From Chionoecetes opilio (Eukaryota; Arthropoda; Malacostraca; Decapoda; Majidae), in NCBI GenBank assembly GCA_016584305.1, contig JACEEZ010020393.1, positions 16,001-80,000 of the forward strand: a stretch of DNA of 64,000 nt, given 5' to 3'. Position 1 is the stretch's first letter, and the number at the start of each line of letters is the position of its first letter. The position numbers and the translations under genes are program-made. The notes under the pieces were generated by a model. The model saw only the letters and a program-made list of their open reading frames with translations, did not search any database and was not told the origin of the DNA. This document shows, in pieces, positions 47,864 to 59,577 of the stretch.

Positions 47864-48097
47864 TTAGGATCCCGTTGTATAGGCTCGTGATCTCGAACTG
47901 CGGGCCTGAGATTTCTAGTGACCAATAATTGATAGAGTTACAGCTCAAACAAGGTCAATATGAGTCGGTGTCCAATCACACAGCAACACTCATATTGACC
48001 TTGCTTGGGCTGTAACTCTATCAATTATTAGTCGTTAGAAATCTCAGGCCCGCAATTAGACCTATTGTGATCACGGGCCTATACAATGGGATCTTAA
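47864..48097. mobile_element. Foldback MITE family B
   Basis: The arms run inward from TTAGGATCCCGTTGTATAGG and, on the other strand, TTAAGATCCCATTGTATAGG. The inner palindrome GGGCCTGAGATTTCTAGTGA/ATTGATAGAGTTACAGC extends to a short loop near 47975. Total 234 bp, no ORF. It lies about 240 bp before the cassette 1 acceptor in transcription order. Confidence 0.88.
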
Positions 48098-48113
48098 TTC
48101 TCCGTCTATAGGC

Positions 48114-48336
48114 CTACAACACTATAGTCGCCAGTGCACTATAGTCACCAGGCGCCATATAGTACGCAGGTCACCATCACTACAGCCTTGTATGTGCCAC
48201 TAAGACAGGTACATAATATAAACTACTGTGCATGCGTCTTCAGTGGCACATACAAGGCTGTAGTGATGCTGAAATGTGTAATACATGGCACCTGGCGACC
48301 TTAGTGCAGTGGCGACTATAGTGGTGTTGAGGGTAG
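48114..48336. mobile_element. Foldback MITE family A, copy 3
   Basis: Shares ACACTATAGTCGCC ends, the CCAGGCGCCATAT block and CTTGTATGTGCCACT with the copies at 13442 and 13848, and has the same palindromic layout. It sits 17 bp from foldback family B and upstream of cassette 1. Confidence 0.88.
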
Positions 48337-48544
48337 TTTAGCCCGGTGCTTAGCTTAGCCTAGGCACCTTAACATGGCACAAGGGTCTCCTGGCACACCC
48401 TGGCAAGCAACAAAGCTTCTCGCTGGCTAGGCTATCAGCACACTGAGGGACCACTCTCGGCAAGGGGTTCAGACTAGGAAGGGGTCTTTAAGGGGCTTTC
48501 CCAGGGACAACATAAGAACACCAATGCTTAGGTATTCCCAGGGT

Positions 48545-48655
48545 CTTGTGGGAGTGACTTAGGAAGGTGACTCGTGGAGGGTGACTCGTGGGAGGGTGAC
48601 TCGTGGGAGGGTGACTCGTGGGAGGGTGACTCGTGGGAGGGTGACTCGTGGGGGG
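48545..48655. repeat. 16-bp GTGGGAGGGTGACTC minisatellite
   Basis: About six near-identical short G-rich units. Confidence 0.92.
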
Positions 48656-48679
48656 GAGAATGAAGTGGGATAGGTCTAA

Positions 48680-50310
48680 AGTGCCTTTTTAGGATTTAGG
48701 ATTTTTTGGGCCTGTTTACAATTTTTTTGGGTCTTTTTTTGGATTTTTTTTGGGCCTGTTTACAATTTTTTTGGGTCCCTTTTAGGATTTTGTGGGGGCA
48801 TTTTTAGGATTTAGGGGGGCCTTTATAGGTTTTTTGGGCCTTTTTAGGATTTTTGGGAGCCTTTTTAGGGTTTTTGGTGGTCCTCTTAGGGTTTTTTGGG
48901 CCTTTCCAGGATTTTTTGGGGTCCTTTTCGAGGTTTTGTGTACCTTTTAGGTTTTTTGGGGCCTGTTAAGGGTTTTTTGGGACCTATTAAGGGTTTTTTG
49001 GGACCTATTAAGGTTTTTTTGGGGACCTATTAAGGTTTTTTTGGGGCCTATTAAGGTTTTTTGGGGCCTATTAAGTTTTTTTTGGGACCTATTCAGGGTT
49101 TTTGGGACCTATAAAGGCTTTTTTAGGGCCTATTAAGGGTTTTGGGGACCTATTAAGTTTTTTTTTGGACCTATTAACTTTGTTTTTTTGACCTATTAAG
49201 GTTTTTTGGGGACCTATTAAGGTTTTTTTGGGGCCTATTAAGGGTTTTTGGGGCCTATTAAGTTCTTTGGGGGACCTACTAAGGTTTTTTTTTGGACCTA
49301 TTAAGTTTTTTTTGGGACCTATTAAGGTTTTTTTGGGACCTATTAAGGTTTTTTTTGGGACCTATTAAGGTTTTTTAGGGGACCTAATAAGGTTTTTTAG
49401 GGGACCTATTAAGGGTTTTTTGGGACCTATTAAGGTTTTTTTTGGACCTATAAAGGCTTTTTGGGGGCCTATTAAGGTTTTTTGGGACCTATTAAGGGTT
49501 TTTGGGACCTATAAAAGCTTTTTTGGGACCTATTAAGGGTTTTTGGGACCTATAAAGGCTTTTTTGGGACCTATTAAGGGTTTTTGGGACCTATAAAGGC
49601 TTTTTTGGGACCTATTCAGGGTTTTTGGGACCTATAAAGGCTTTTTTGGGGCCTATTAAGGGTTTTTTGGGCCTATTAAGGTTTTTTTGGGACCTTTTAA
49701 TGTGTTTTTTTGGACCTATTAAGGGTTTTTTGGGACCTATTAAGGTTTCTTTGGGGCCTATTAAGGTTTTTTTGGGACCTATAAAGGCTTTTTGGGGGCC
49801 TATTAAGTTTTTTTGGGGACCTATTAAGGCTTTTTGGGCCTATTAAGGGTTTTTTGGGCCTATTAAGTTTTTAGGGGGCCTATTAAGGGTTTTTTGGGAC
49901 CTATTAAGGTTTTTTTGGGCCTATTAAGGTTTTTTTGGGGCCTATTAAGAGTTTTTGGACCTATTAAGGGGTTTTTGTGGCCTATTAAGGGTTTTTGGGA
50001 CATATTAAGTTTTTTTTGGACCTATTAAGGGTTTTGGGGACCTATTAAGGGTTTTGGGGGCCTATCAAGGGTTTTTTGGGGCCTATTAATGGTTCTTGGG
50101 GCCTATTAAGTTTTTTTGGGGCCTATTCAGGGTTTTTGGGGCTATTAAGGTTTTTTGGGACCTATTCAGGATTTTTGGGACCTATAAAGGCTTTTTTGGG
50201 GCCTATTAATGGTTCTTGGGGCCTATTAAGGGTTTTTGGGACCTATTAAGGGTTTTTTGGGGGCCTATTAAGGGTTTTTTGGGACCTATTAAGGGTTTTT
50301 TCAGGTTTTT
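48680..50310. repeat. 20-22-bp minisatellite (CCTATTAAGGGTTTTTTGGG)
   Basis: About 75 copies with homopolymer-length variation. The left end is of the GGGCCTTTTTAGGATTTTT type seen at 34535-34795 and grades into the main unit. Confidence 0.95.
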
Positions 50311-50454
50311 AGGGGTGGTCTGGCTTGTGTTTACCATGAGGTGCCAGTGTGGTGCTGAGGCCAAGGCTGCCTGGCTCCCCGGCGGTTGGTTTGTGGCGCG
50401 CGGTAATGTAGCACAAGACTCCCGCCGTGCAGACTCTCACAAGACTAAAGGCTC

Positions 50455-50750
50455 GCCAATGACAGGGCAATGACAGGTCAATGACAGGTCAATGACAGGG
50501 CAATGACAGGGCAATGACAGGCAATGACAGGGCAATGACAGGCCAATGACAGGGCAATGACAGGCCAATGACAGGCCAATGACAGGCCAATGACAGGGCA
50601 ATGACAGGTCAATGACAGGCCAATGACAGGCCAATGACAGGCCAATGACAGGCCAATGACAGGGCAATGACAGGCCAATGACAGGCCAATGACAGGCCAA
50701 TGACAGGGCAATGACAGGCCAATGACAGGGCAATGACAGGGCAATGACAC
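50455..50750. repeat. 11-bp minisatellite (AATGACAGGCC)
   Basis: About 27 copies with GGCC, GGGC and GGTC endings. Confidence 0.96.
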
Positions 50751-50758
50751 ATGACTAA

Positions 50759-51095
50759 GGGCCCTGTCACACGGGGATATTTTCGGGCACTTTTGGCATG
50801 TTGCTACCATTTGATGCCCGTAGTGGTGGCAAAAAGTGTTCGTTTCGGCCACGAGCATCTTCTACTGGCCTCTTCCGGGACCCGCGACCAAAACAAACAC
50901 TATGGATCGTGCACAAACACTTCATCTGGCTGCCGTAGTGTTTGTTTTGGTCGCGGGTCCCAGAAGATGCCAGTAGCAGATGCTCGTGGCCGAAACGCCG
51001 TGAGCCGAAACGACTACTTTTTGCCACCACTACGGGCATCAAACGGCAGCAACATACCAAACGATGCCCGAAGATATCCCCGCGTGACACGACCT
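50759..51095. mobile_element. Long-TIR foldback element, PIF/Harbinger-like
   Basis: The arms of about 150 bp pair with few mismatches: GATATTTTCGGGCA.., TTTGATGCCCGTAGTGGTGG, CAAAAAGT.., GTTTCGGC, and near the centre CGCGACCAAAACAAACACTA/TAGTGTTTGTTTTGGTCGCG. The ends GGGCCCTGTCACACGGGG/AGGTCGTGTCACGCGGGG lie next to TAA on both sides. GGGCC-type ends and a TAA target suggest PIF/Harbinger. The outermost bases match imperfectly. Confidence 0.8.
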
Positions 51096-52160
51096 TAAGG
51101 GCCTTTGACACCTGAGTAAGGGCCATGACAGACCCCTAACTGCCTGCCCGCTGTCTTTAAAGGGCGGCCGACGTTTGTTGTGAAGTTTAAGTGGTAGTCT
51201 GCACAGCGCGATTCTTGCATTGATGAAAAAGAGTAAAGCTTAATGTAGTCTATGATTTTGGAATAAGCTCTGTTATGACTAAATGGCATAGTGTTATGAT
51301 AGCTATGGTTACCGTCTTTATTGATGACTGTCAAATCAATGTTTTTTGGTGTGAATTTTTGCATCAATGTTTTCAAAGTAGTGGCATTAATTATCATTAT
51401 TGTGATTTATTATGATTAGATTTTTATGCTTTGGTTGGTGACAAACAAGGCCTAAGAACAATAAGCAAATCAAAACAAGGTCAAAGGTCAAGGTCAATAA
51501 TAGGAATAAATCAAAATTCCGTAAAGCTAACATTAGGAGAGGGGTCGGGGGGGTCAGGGGGGGTGTGGGGGGTCATGGCGCCCCTCCACGCACGCCCCCT
51601 GCCCCCCCCGCCCCCCATAGGTTGTACACCCACAGACAACCCGTGACTCAAAAAATCTCCGCCGGGAGGTTGATGAGAAAAAAAATTGCATTCGAAAGAT
51701 TACATTTTGATTGTTTGAAATATTTAAAATTTTCAATGATTATTTTTTATTTTTTAATGTATAGATTTGATTTGTGAGTGACTAAGATAGCCAAAAAAAA
51801 CAGGACATACAACCTGTTTATAATTCACTTGAACGACTGCTATCATTGACGCTGCTCAAAATGTAGTTCTTCGCTAATACAAATTTTAAAAAACATAAAA
51901 AAAATGAAACTTATAAAAAAATTAATAACTTTGAGTCGTCAGCATAAGCTTAAGAATATGAATAGAAACATGCAGAGAATCACCACCACCACCACCACCA
52001 CCTCACCACACCACCACCACCACCACCACCATGCACTAGGCAGTAATGAGTCATGCGTCAACAGGCTATGAGGGTTATTTTCACACACACTACACTACCA
52101 AGCCAAAACAAGCAAGCCTCAACCCTAGGTGACAATGGCAGAAGGTCAGTTTTTCCTTTC
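51096..52160. other. Non-coding DNA with an (ACC)n run
   Basis: Unique AT-rich sequence. G-rich/C-rich block at 51540-51620 and (CCA)n at 51981-52032. No gene recognised. Confidence 0.55.
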
Positions 52161-52164
52161 CATG

Positions 52165-52492
52165 TTTATTGTGTATAGAGACTGGCTATACATCGGCTTG
52201 CGTGTATAGAGACTGGCTATACATCGGCTTGCGTGTATAGAGACTGGATATACATCGGCTTGTGTGTATAGAGACTGTATATACATCGGCTTGCGTGTAT
52301 ATAGATTGTATATACATCGGCTTGCGTGTAGTATATACATCGTTTATACATCGGCTTGCGTGTATATAGACTGTATATACATCGGCTTGCGTGTAGTATA
52401 TACATTGTTTATACATCGGCTTGCGTGTATATAGACTGTATATACATCGGCTTGCGTGTAGTATATACATCGTTTATACATCGGCTTGCCAA
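52165..52492. repeat. 31-bp minisatellite (CATCGGCTTGCGTGTATAGA)
   Basis: About four 31-bp units, then a larger unit of about 70 bp with GTAGTATATACATCGTTTAT repeated three times. Confidence 0.92.
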
Positions 52493-54370
52493 TCTTGGAG
52501 AAACATAGGGGGGTATACAAAACAAAATTTTCTGCATAGAGGCTGTAGAAATGGCTACTTAAAAACATAACTTGCGAAAATCTACTTGGCTAATACCGGC
52601 AAAATGAAAAACACATGAAAAAATGGAATAAACGTCGCTGAATAACGTAAAACCAGATCATGGGTGCTCCCCAACGCATGACTGAACGAATAAAATGAAT
52701 ATCTGAATACCATGCAGGCTAAAAAGGTCAACGCAACCATCACAACGAAATCAAAAACAACAAAAACTGAGCTAACAACAACAGCTTGGACCGCCTACAA
52801 CAACAACAACAATAACAATGATATCTAAATGCAACACAGCATAGGAGCAACAACAATAAGTCGCCTACATACTAGTGAGCGATGCAATGGACTGGTGATA
52901 GCTGGTGGGCCTACATACCTACATAATACGCTAGGGGGTGAGGGCATGTGTGCTCTTGTGTGCCAGTAGTGCCAGATAAGTTCTGCACCACAAGGCACTG
53001 GGGAGGGGGGTCACTGGCTCTCTTCAGGGTCCTGGGGGTGTGGCGGCAGAGGGCGGGGGGAAGGGGGTTAGGGGCAAGACCTAAGCGATACCCCGCCCCG
53101 CCCCAGACCCGCCCACAGCGTACGCAATGCTCCGCTCGGCTCGGCTCTTGTGTTCCCTTGTCTGCCTTGCGCTACGGCTTTTCCTCCCTCGATACACTGT
53201 CAGGTTGCCTCAAGAAAGGGCGTCTTGCGTACTTGTGGCTTGTATACTTCACTGTCTTCAAGGGCATGGCATTCCACCCACACAGAGTCCTCCTGCGCAC
53301 TGACACACACACTCGGGTATTCGCAGGTCCTTGGGTGGGTGCGCGGCGAGTGTTTACCTACATGGGACAGGCTACATGGAGGTGAATGCAAGTGGCGTCA
53401 CACATAACACTCGAGGTAGGACGCACACAGCCGGGTATGTGCAGTGCAGGCTGGGTAATGGTCGCTCTGCCGTCGGGTGTGGGGGCCAAGTGCGCTGGCC
53501 TGTGTGCTCTCAATGACAACAAGACATGGATATATGCTTCTGCCAAGGTGCTCGTAGGCTTGTACCCCATGCAAACAAGTCATAAGGAAACTTGAGGAAG
53601 CTACAAAAGTGTATTTGCACAGGCATATCAAAAACTTGTGAACATGAAAAGACAAATGTTATAGATAATACAAACATAGACGTAATAGACAGTCAGTGTT
53701 ATCTTAGAGTAATGGGTCTTCAAAACACTGCTAGATAGAATAGATACGGGATCATAGCTTCACCCGGGACACCACACACCAGACAAACAATGGTGCATTC
53801 AGGCTTGACCCAAACACCCAACACCACCACACACTGTCAACACCACTGTACACCACCCTGCACTCCCCCAGGACACAACACCAGGGGAAGCGCACCACCC
53901 AATGCAACCCACAACCCTGGGGGAATATCTACACAGGGGGAGGTGTTAGCGGGTATCAAGGTGTGGTCTGGTTAGCTACAAATCAACAGAAATGATTCAA
54001 ACAAGGAATGAGTTAGTAAGGATCTCTGGTTTATGTTCTCACGCCAATCATCAAATGCAGTTCCCTTCCGTGTTAAAATATAGATCTAACAAGTTTATAG
54101 GTATCATATAGACACACATACGTATATATAAACAGACGTAGTATATATATATATGTGTTATATATGTTATTATGCATGGCAGTAAGGGCATATTGTAGGT
54201 ATTTGTTGTTATTTGAGGTGCATGCAGCAACCATAGGGGGCAGGGGAGCGGCGCCCCCCTGCCCTGGGAGACTGGGGGGTCAAGCCAATTGGGTCTAATC
54301 TTGCACTTCTAGAAACATGTCTTAGCCTGTTCACTGTCTTAGGATTAAAAAAATGATATGCCAATGGATT
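52493..54370. other. Long stretch without recognised gene
   Basis: Includes a GC-richer section (52960-53520) whose ORFs on both strands show no domain. The rest is AT-rich, with a TATATA-rich patch at 54120-54170. Confidence 0.5.
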
Positions 54371-54373
54371 AAG

Positions 54374-54895
<522 letters not shown>

Positions 54896-55299
54896 CATGT
54901 CAAAATCTCACTCATACATAAAATTTGGTCAATTTCCTAAACAAATTTTTGAGGCTATACAATTCCTGACAATTTTTGGATATTTGGGCCTAAACAAATC
55001 TGGGGGAAATTATATCGTAAAAAAGAAGAAAATATATTGGGCAAATAAATAAAATAAAACCGAACGTGCAAATGTAGGAAAGTCAGAGTATTTATTATAA
55101 AATAAAAAAAAAAGAACTTTAAAAAAAAAAAAAAACTAATATAATTCAATGGGTATATTTTTACTATATGTATATTTTTTTTTTTATTTTTTTTTTTTAT
55201 TCACGTGTTAAGTTTTTCCTTCCGTATAGATTCATACGTTTTAGTGTTTTGCTGCATACGTATTAAAACACTAGAGTGGTTTAACGAGAGGCAGCCTTA

Positions 55300-55830
55300 A
55301 ACCTATTTGCTGGTTTTTTCTATTATTGGTGTTTTTTTTCTCAATATTTTTGGTTTTTTCCTATTATTTAGGTTTTTTTTATTTTTGGGGTTTTTCTCTT
55401 CAATTTTTGGAGTATTTTTTATTTTGGTGTTTGAATTTTTTTTCTATTATGTAGGGTTTTTTCTATTTTTTTTTTTTTCCTTCTATTTTTCTATTTTTTC
55501 GATTTTTTGGGGGTTTTCAAAATGTTGGGAGTTTTTTTTTCCTATTTTTTTTTTTCTTATTTTTTGGAGTTTTTCAAAATTTTAAGTTTTTTTTTTTCCT
55601 ATTTTTTTTTTCTCTTATTTTTTGGAGGTTTTCAAAATGTTGGGAGTTTTTTTTTCTTATTTTTTGGAGTTTTTCAAATTTTAAGAGGTTTTTTTTCCTA
55701 TTTTTTTTCTTCTTATTTTTAGGAGTTTTTTCAAAATTTTAAGTTTTTTTTTCCTATTTTTTGGAGTTTTTCAAAATTTTAAGTTTTTTTTTCCTATTTT
55801 TTATTTTTTGGAGTTTTTTTTTTTTTTACC
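55300..55830. repeat. T-rich degenerate repeat (TTTTTTGGAGTTTTTCAAAA)
   Basis: Poly(T)-dominated units with GGAGTTTTTCAAAATTTTAAG recurring about six times. Phe-rich ORFs are repeat translations. An (AAT)n run follows at 55968-56025. Confidence 0.88.
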
Positions 55831-55970
55831 TTGAAAATATCTCAAAATAGAGGTTTATTAATATGAAGTTTTTTTCAATTTTCTTCCTTGGACTGTCTCA
55901 AAATAGGGGTCAAAATGAACTACCTTACTGTAGATCTATATATAAATACATGTGATGCAGGCAGAGATAA

Positions 55971-56013
<43 letters not shown>

Positions 56014-56207
56014 TAATAATAATAAGGTTGATGTAAAATAAATAGAGACAAAAAGTGTTCGGTAGTCATGCATATAATTGTGTCGTAATATTTTTTTTTC
56101 TACGTATGTGTGTGACTGGTTCCCAAATAAACTACTAAGGAATCAATATAGTTATAGTAGTATGGAAGAGACATTTGAGTGAGATCGGCGGTGGGAAAAA
56201 AAAAAAG

Positions 56208-56565
56208 CGAACACATTTATTTCTTACGTTTGAACCAGAAAAAATTACGGCAGTTCAAACGTAGGATAAATAAAGGCGAAGACACATTTATTTCTTACGT
56301 TTGAACCAGAAAAAATGACGGCAGTTCAAACGTACGATAAATAAAGGCGAAGACACTTTTATTTGTTACGTTTCTACTGCCAAAAAATGACGGCAGTTCA
56401 AACGTAGGATATATAAAGGCGACGACACATTTATTTCTTACGCTTGAACCAGAAAAAATTACGGCAGTTCAAACGTAGCATAAATAAAGGCGAAGACACA
56501 TTTATTCGTTACGTTTCTACTGCCAGAAAATTACGGAAGTTCAAACGTAACGTAAATAAAGTGTT
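56208..56565. repeat. 71-bp tandem repeat in which every unit is an inverted repeat
   Basis: Five copies. Each unit contains TTATTTCTTACGTTTGAAC, a short spacer with AAAATTACGGCA, then GTTCAAACGTAGGATAAATAA, so each forms a hairpin. Copies three and five carry a GTTTCTACTGCC variant of the left arm. Confidence 0.9.
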
Positions 56566-56990
56566 CTCCGCTCCGATTTTGTGATGTTTCCGCCGAGCCC
56601 ACTCCTAAATAGCCGTAGTCTATATTATGTATGGATAGATAGATAGATCAAAACATGTATATATATATGGACACTATAATAAATGACCACCACCACCACT
56701 ACCGCCACACACAAACAAACTATAAAATAAAACAATAAAAACAATGGACAACACTCGGGGTTAATTAGTTCAACTTAAAAAAAAAACAATCTTTTCCAAA
56801 ATACAGAAAAAATGTAGAAAAAATATATAAATAATTAAAATAAATAGTTTTCCCCAGAACAACTTCCACATAATCAACCGTTTCAACCCATCAATCAACC
56901 GTCGTAACCATGCAGTGCCGGGACCCTGATAGAACGGGTGGGGTAGGGGTGGGGGGCGGAGAGGGTAGGTGACTGGGTAGCAGAGATATA
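56566..56990. other. AT-rich unannotated DNA
   Basis: No gene or element end recognised. Confidence 0.6.
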
Positions 56991-56992
56991 AT

Positions 56993-57160
56993 AGGTAAGG
57001 TAAGGTAGGGGTAAGGTAAGGTAAGGTAAGGTAAGGTAAGGTAAGGTAAGGTAAGGTAAGGTAAGGTAGAGGTAAGGTAAGGTAAGGTAAGGTAAGGTAA
57101 GGTAGGGGTAGAGGTAGAGGTAGGGGTAGGGGGGTAGGGGGGGCAGAAAAGGTAGGGGTA
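56993..57160. repeat. (GGTAA)n pentanucleotide array
   Basis: About 30 GGTAA/GGTAG/GGGTA units. A related GGTAGGG-rich patch lies at 57731-57805, just beyond the linker-exon donor. Confidence 0.95.
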
Positions 57161-57848
57161 CAGTATTTTAGGCTTATAGGACACGGCCTCGTGCAAGACG
57201 CCATGATTTTGTTAAGAAATTTCTATGAAAAAAATATGTAAAAACTGATTTTCTACCGGCAGGCGGTAGTCAAGTCTACCAATTTTCTGTGAAGGCTGTG
57301 GTGGGCAGTGTCTTTCTGCTGCTTCTGTATCCATGTTCTTTGGCGTAGCGTACAACTTTTAGCTTGTAGGCGATAGTATATGTAAAAAGTTTTGATGAAT
57401 TCGCCACGGGTGTGAAACAAGCTTGTGTGACAGCCCGGCGGTCAATGCCACATCAACACCAGCCGACGATAGACGGCGCTGTCGGCGCCAATCTGCCGAG
57501 CCTCCGAGGCGGAACGGCTCCCGCCATTACCGTAGTGAGCATCACAGCGTGAGGACAGATTAGTGATTTAAATGTCTTATGGTATTTGAAATCCTTGTAA
57601 CAGGTAAGCACTGAGGCACTGAGGAAGTACTGCAACATTCCTCTTGGAAGACGCAGGAATATTTTTCAGGGTATTTTTGAGGGGAAAAAGTGCATCTTAT
57701 AAGCCGTAAAATACAATGACTGGGCAGCGAGATATAGGGTAGAGGAAAGGTAGGGTGGTAGGGTAGGGGGAAGGTAGGGCAGGTAGGGGTAGGGGTAGGG
57801 GTGAGGGTTCCGGCCATAAAAAACGGAGTACGTAAAAATAGCACCTAC

Positions 57849-58107
57849 CTTGCAGATGAGATTCGGAGCTGCTCAGAGCCGCTTGTAGTAGGTGACTAGT
57901 GTTCTCCTGGTCTGGGGGCGTCCCTCCTGGGGGGGTGGGGCCGGGCGGGGTAGTTGTCTCCCCCCCCGACCCTCCGCCGCCGCCGCCGCCTCTACCGCCG
58001 CCCTCGCTGCCGCCGCCACCGCCGCCGCTGCTGCTGTCGCCCTCGTCGTGGGCGCTCCAGCCTGTGACGCCTTCGTTGTCGGGCGTCACGCTCTCCACCG
58101 GCTCAGT
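57849..58107 (-). CDS. Common linker exon of a BTB-zinc-finger-like gene (internal exon)
   Basis: Internal exon of 259 nt encoding 86 residues plus one base. It is bounded on the minus strand by an acceptor (CCTTACAG just above 58107) and a strong donor (CAAG|GTAGGT, GT at 57848-57847). It starts in phase 0 and ends in phase 1. The peptide starts TEPVESVTPDNEG, runs through an acidic/Ser stretch into a Gly-rich tract (about residues 28-49) encoded by GCC-type repeats, then a Pro/Thr stretch, and ends ENTSHLLQAALSSSESHLQ. No folded domain is visible. Such low-complexity linkers join the BTB domain to the fingers in Broad/lola/tramtrack-type proteins. Its phase-1 end matches all three downstream finger exons (47410-47624, 14107-14354, 9408-10252), giving a Gly codon at each junction. 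This is the main evidence that it belongs to the same gene. The upstream exon is not recognisable in the window. The family assignment is inference. Confidence 0.8.
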
Positions 58108-58315
58108 CTGTAAGGCCACGCAGAACGATGCCTTGGGTTAGCAGAACGGACAGAACAATAAACACTCACACACACGTATATTTCAGGGTGTTTTTTTTTT
58201 TTTTTTTTTTTTTGCCCTTGGTCAATCCCTTGTGTAAAAAAAATTCTTAAATTATACAAACAGTCTCCACTCACACCAACATTGGACTAGCCAGACGTCC
58301 TCCCTAACACGCATA

Positions 58316-58394
58316 ACTCAGTCTGTAACGCCACGCAGAACAGAACATTTAGCCAAACCCTCGGCAATAATACACACTCACTAACACACGTATA
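58316..58394 (-). repeat. Diverged duplicate of the linker-exon acceptor region
   Basis: This stretch resembles 58102-58182, which spans the first bases of the linker exon and its upstream intron. Shared blocks include CTCAGTCTGTAA, CCACGCAGAAC and ACACACGTATAT. The duplicate keeps a CAG acceptor (58323-58325 on the minus strand) followed by ACTGAG, but reading on in the linker frame meets a TAG after 11 codons. It would be a decoy or poison acceptor if used. It directly abuts the TTAA end of the MITE at 58395. Confidence 0.6.
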
Positions 58395-58469
58395 TTAAAC
58401 CCCTTGAGACCCTGAACGTAATTTCCATTGTAATTTGGGAACCATTAGACGAATTTTAGTGACTATAAG

Positions 58470-59577
58470 CAGTGCTGGGCGTCGCGGAATTATAGTCCGC
58501 GATTCCGCGATCGCGGACTACCAAAAATTGATCACGGAATTTTTATTAAATTTAAATTAATTCCGCGATTGCGATTGCGGAACATTTTTTTTGCCTTTAA
58601 TTCTGCAATTTTTAGTCCACGATCCAAAATTTTGACTTGAAAAACAACATTTCTTTTCCGCGCTGCTGCGCTGGGTTGAGTTGACCAGCCAGCTGTTCTG
58701 TTACCTGGCGCGCCTGCTGCTGGCCGCCCGCGGGCTGATCAGGCAGCTGTTCTGTTACCTGACGCGCCTGCTGCTGGCCGCCCGCGGGCTGATCAGGCAG
58801 CTGTTCTGTTACCTGACGCGCCTGCTGCTGGCCGCCCGCGGGCTGATCAGCCAGCTGTTCTGTTACCTGACGCGCCTGCTGCTGGCCGCCCACGGGCTGA
58901 TCAGCCAGCTGTTCTGTTACCTGACGCGCCTGCTGCTGGCCGCCCGCGGGCTGATCAGTCAGCTGTTCTGTTACCTGACGCGCCTGCTGCTGGCCGCCCG
59001 CGGGCTGATCAGTCAGCTGTTCTGTTACCTGACGCGCCTGCTGCTGGCCGCCCGCGGGCTGATCAGTCAGCTGTTCTGTTACCTGACGCGCCTGCTGCTG
59101 GCCGCCCGCAGGCTGATCAGTCAGCTCTGAACTGTGCCACAGTAAAGGCGCTGACTTCCCCGCTCTTAGCAAATGCTAAATGTCAAGTTCTAACTTGAAT
59201 TAGAAACTCACCTCACCGCCTACATAGAAAAAACTTATTTCCTGAATTTTACAACTGTTAACGCGCCGTCCCCTGTACATGTTCTGTTAGAGTAACAGCC
59301 TGGCATGTCAACACCAGGGTGCAGACTCTTCATGGCACATCTCATGCTCCACGCTAACGCCGGTTTTGCCGCCTTCCAAGGAAGAAACTAACTTCAGTAA
59401 GCAGCGTAGTGCTAACAGCTTAACTTATCTTAACTTAGCGATTAACGATCGCGGAATTTTAATTCAAACCTAAATAAATATTCTGCGATCGCGATTCCGT
59501 GATCGCGGAACGCCAAATTTTTGATCGCGGAATAGCGATAGTGGACCACCTATTTTTGGATGGCGTGCCCAGCACTG
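58470..59577. mobile_element. Non-autonomous hAT-like element, 1108 bp, nested
   Basis: Termini CAGTGCTGGGC and GCCCAGCACTG (11-bp perfect TIR) are flanked by the exact 8-bp duplication ACTATAAG (58462-58469 and 59578-59585). An 8-bp target duplication with CAG-starting TIRs defines the hAT superfamily. Subterminal regions at both ends are dense in CGCGATCGCGGAAT-like palindromic motifs, as expected for transposase-binding sites. There is no transposase ORF. A 54-bp minisatellite occupies the middle. Confidence 0.92.
58683..59127. repeat. 54-bp GC-rich minisatellite inside the hAT-like element
   Basis: Eight copies, nearly identical, containing CTGTTCTGTTACCTGACGCG and CTGCTGCTGGCCGCCCGCGG. 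Because 54 is divisible by three, several frames stay open on both strands. One plus-strand frame gives an 18-residue hydrophobic/Arg repeat (RLLLAARGLISQLFCYLT) and a minus frame a Gln-rich repeat (QQQARQVTEQL). No evidence of real coding. Confidence 0.93.

Noticed and set aside
52948..53385. 145-codon plus-strand ORF
   Set aside because: No recognisable family. Overlapping ORFs in other frames are equally long.
57697..57848. Continuation of the linker-exon reading frame past 57849
   Set aside because: A strong donor GTAGGT is present, and the continuation reads into GGTAGGG-rich low-complexity DNA.
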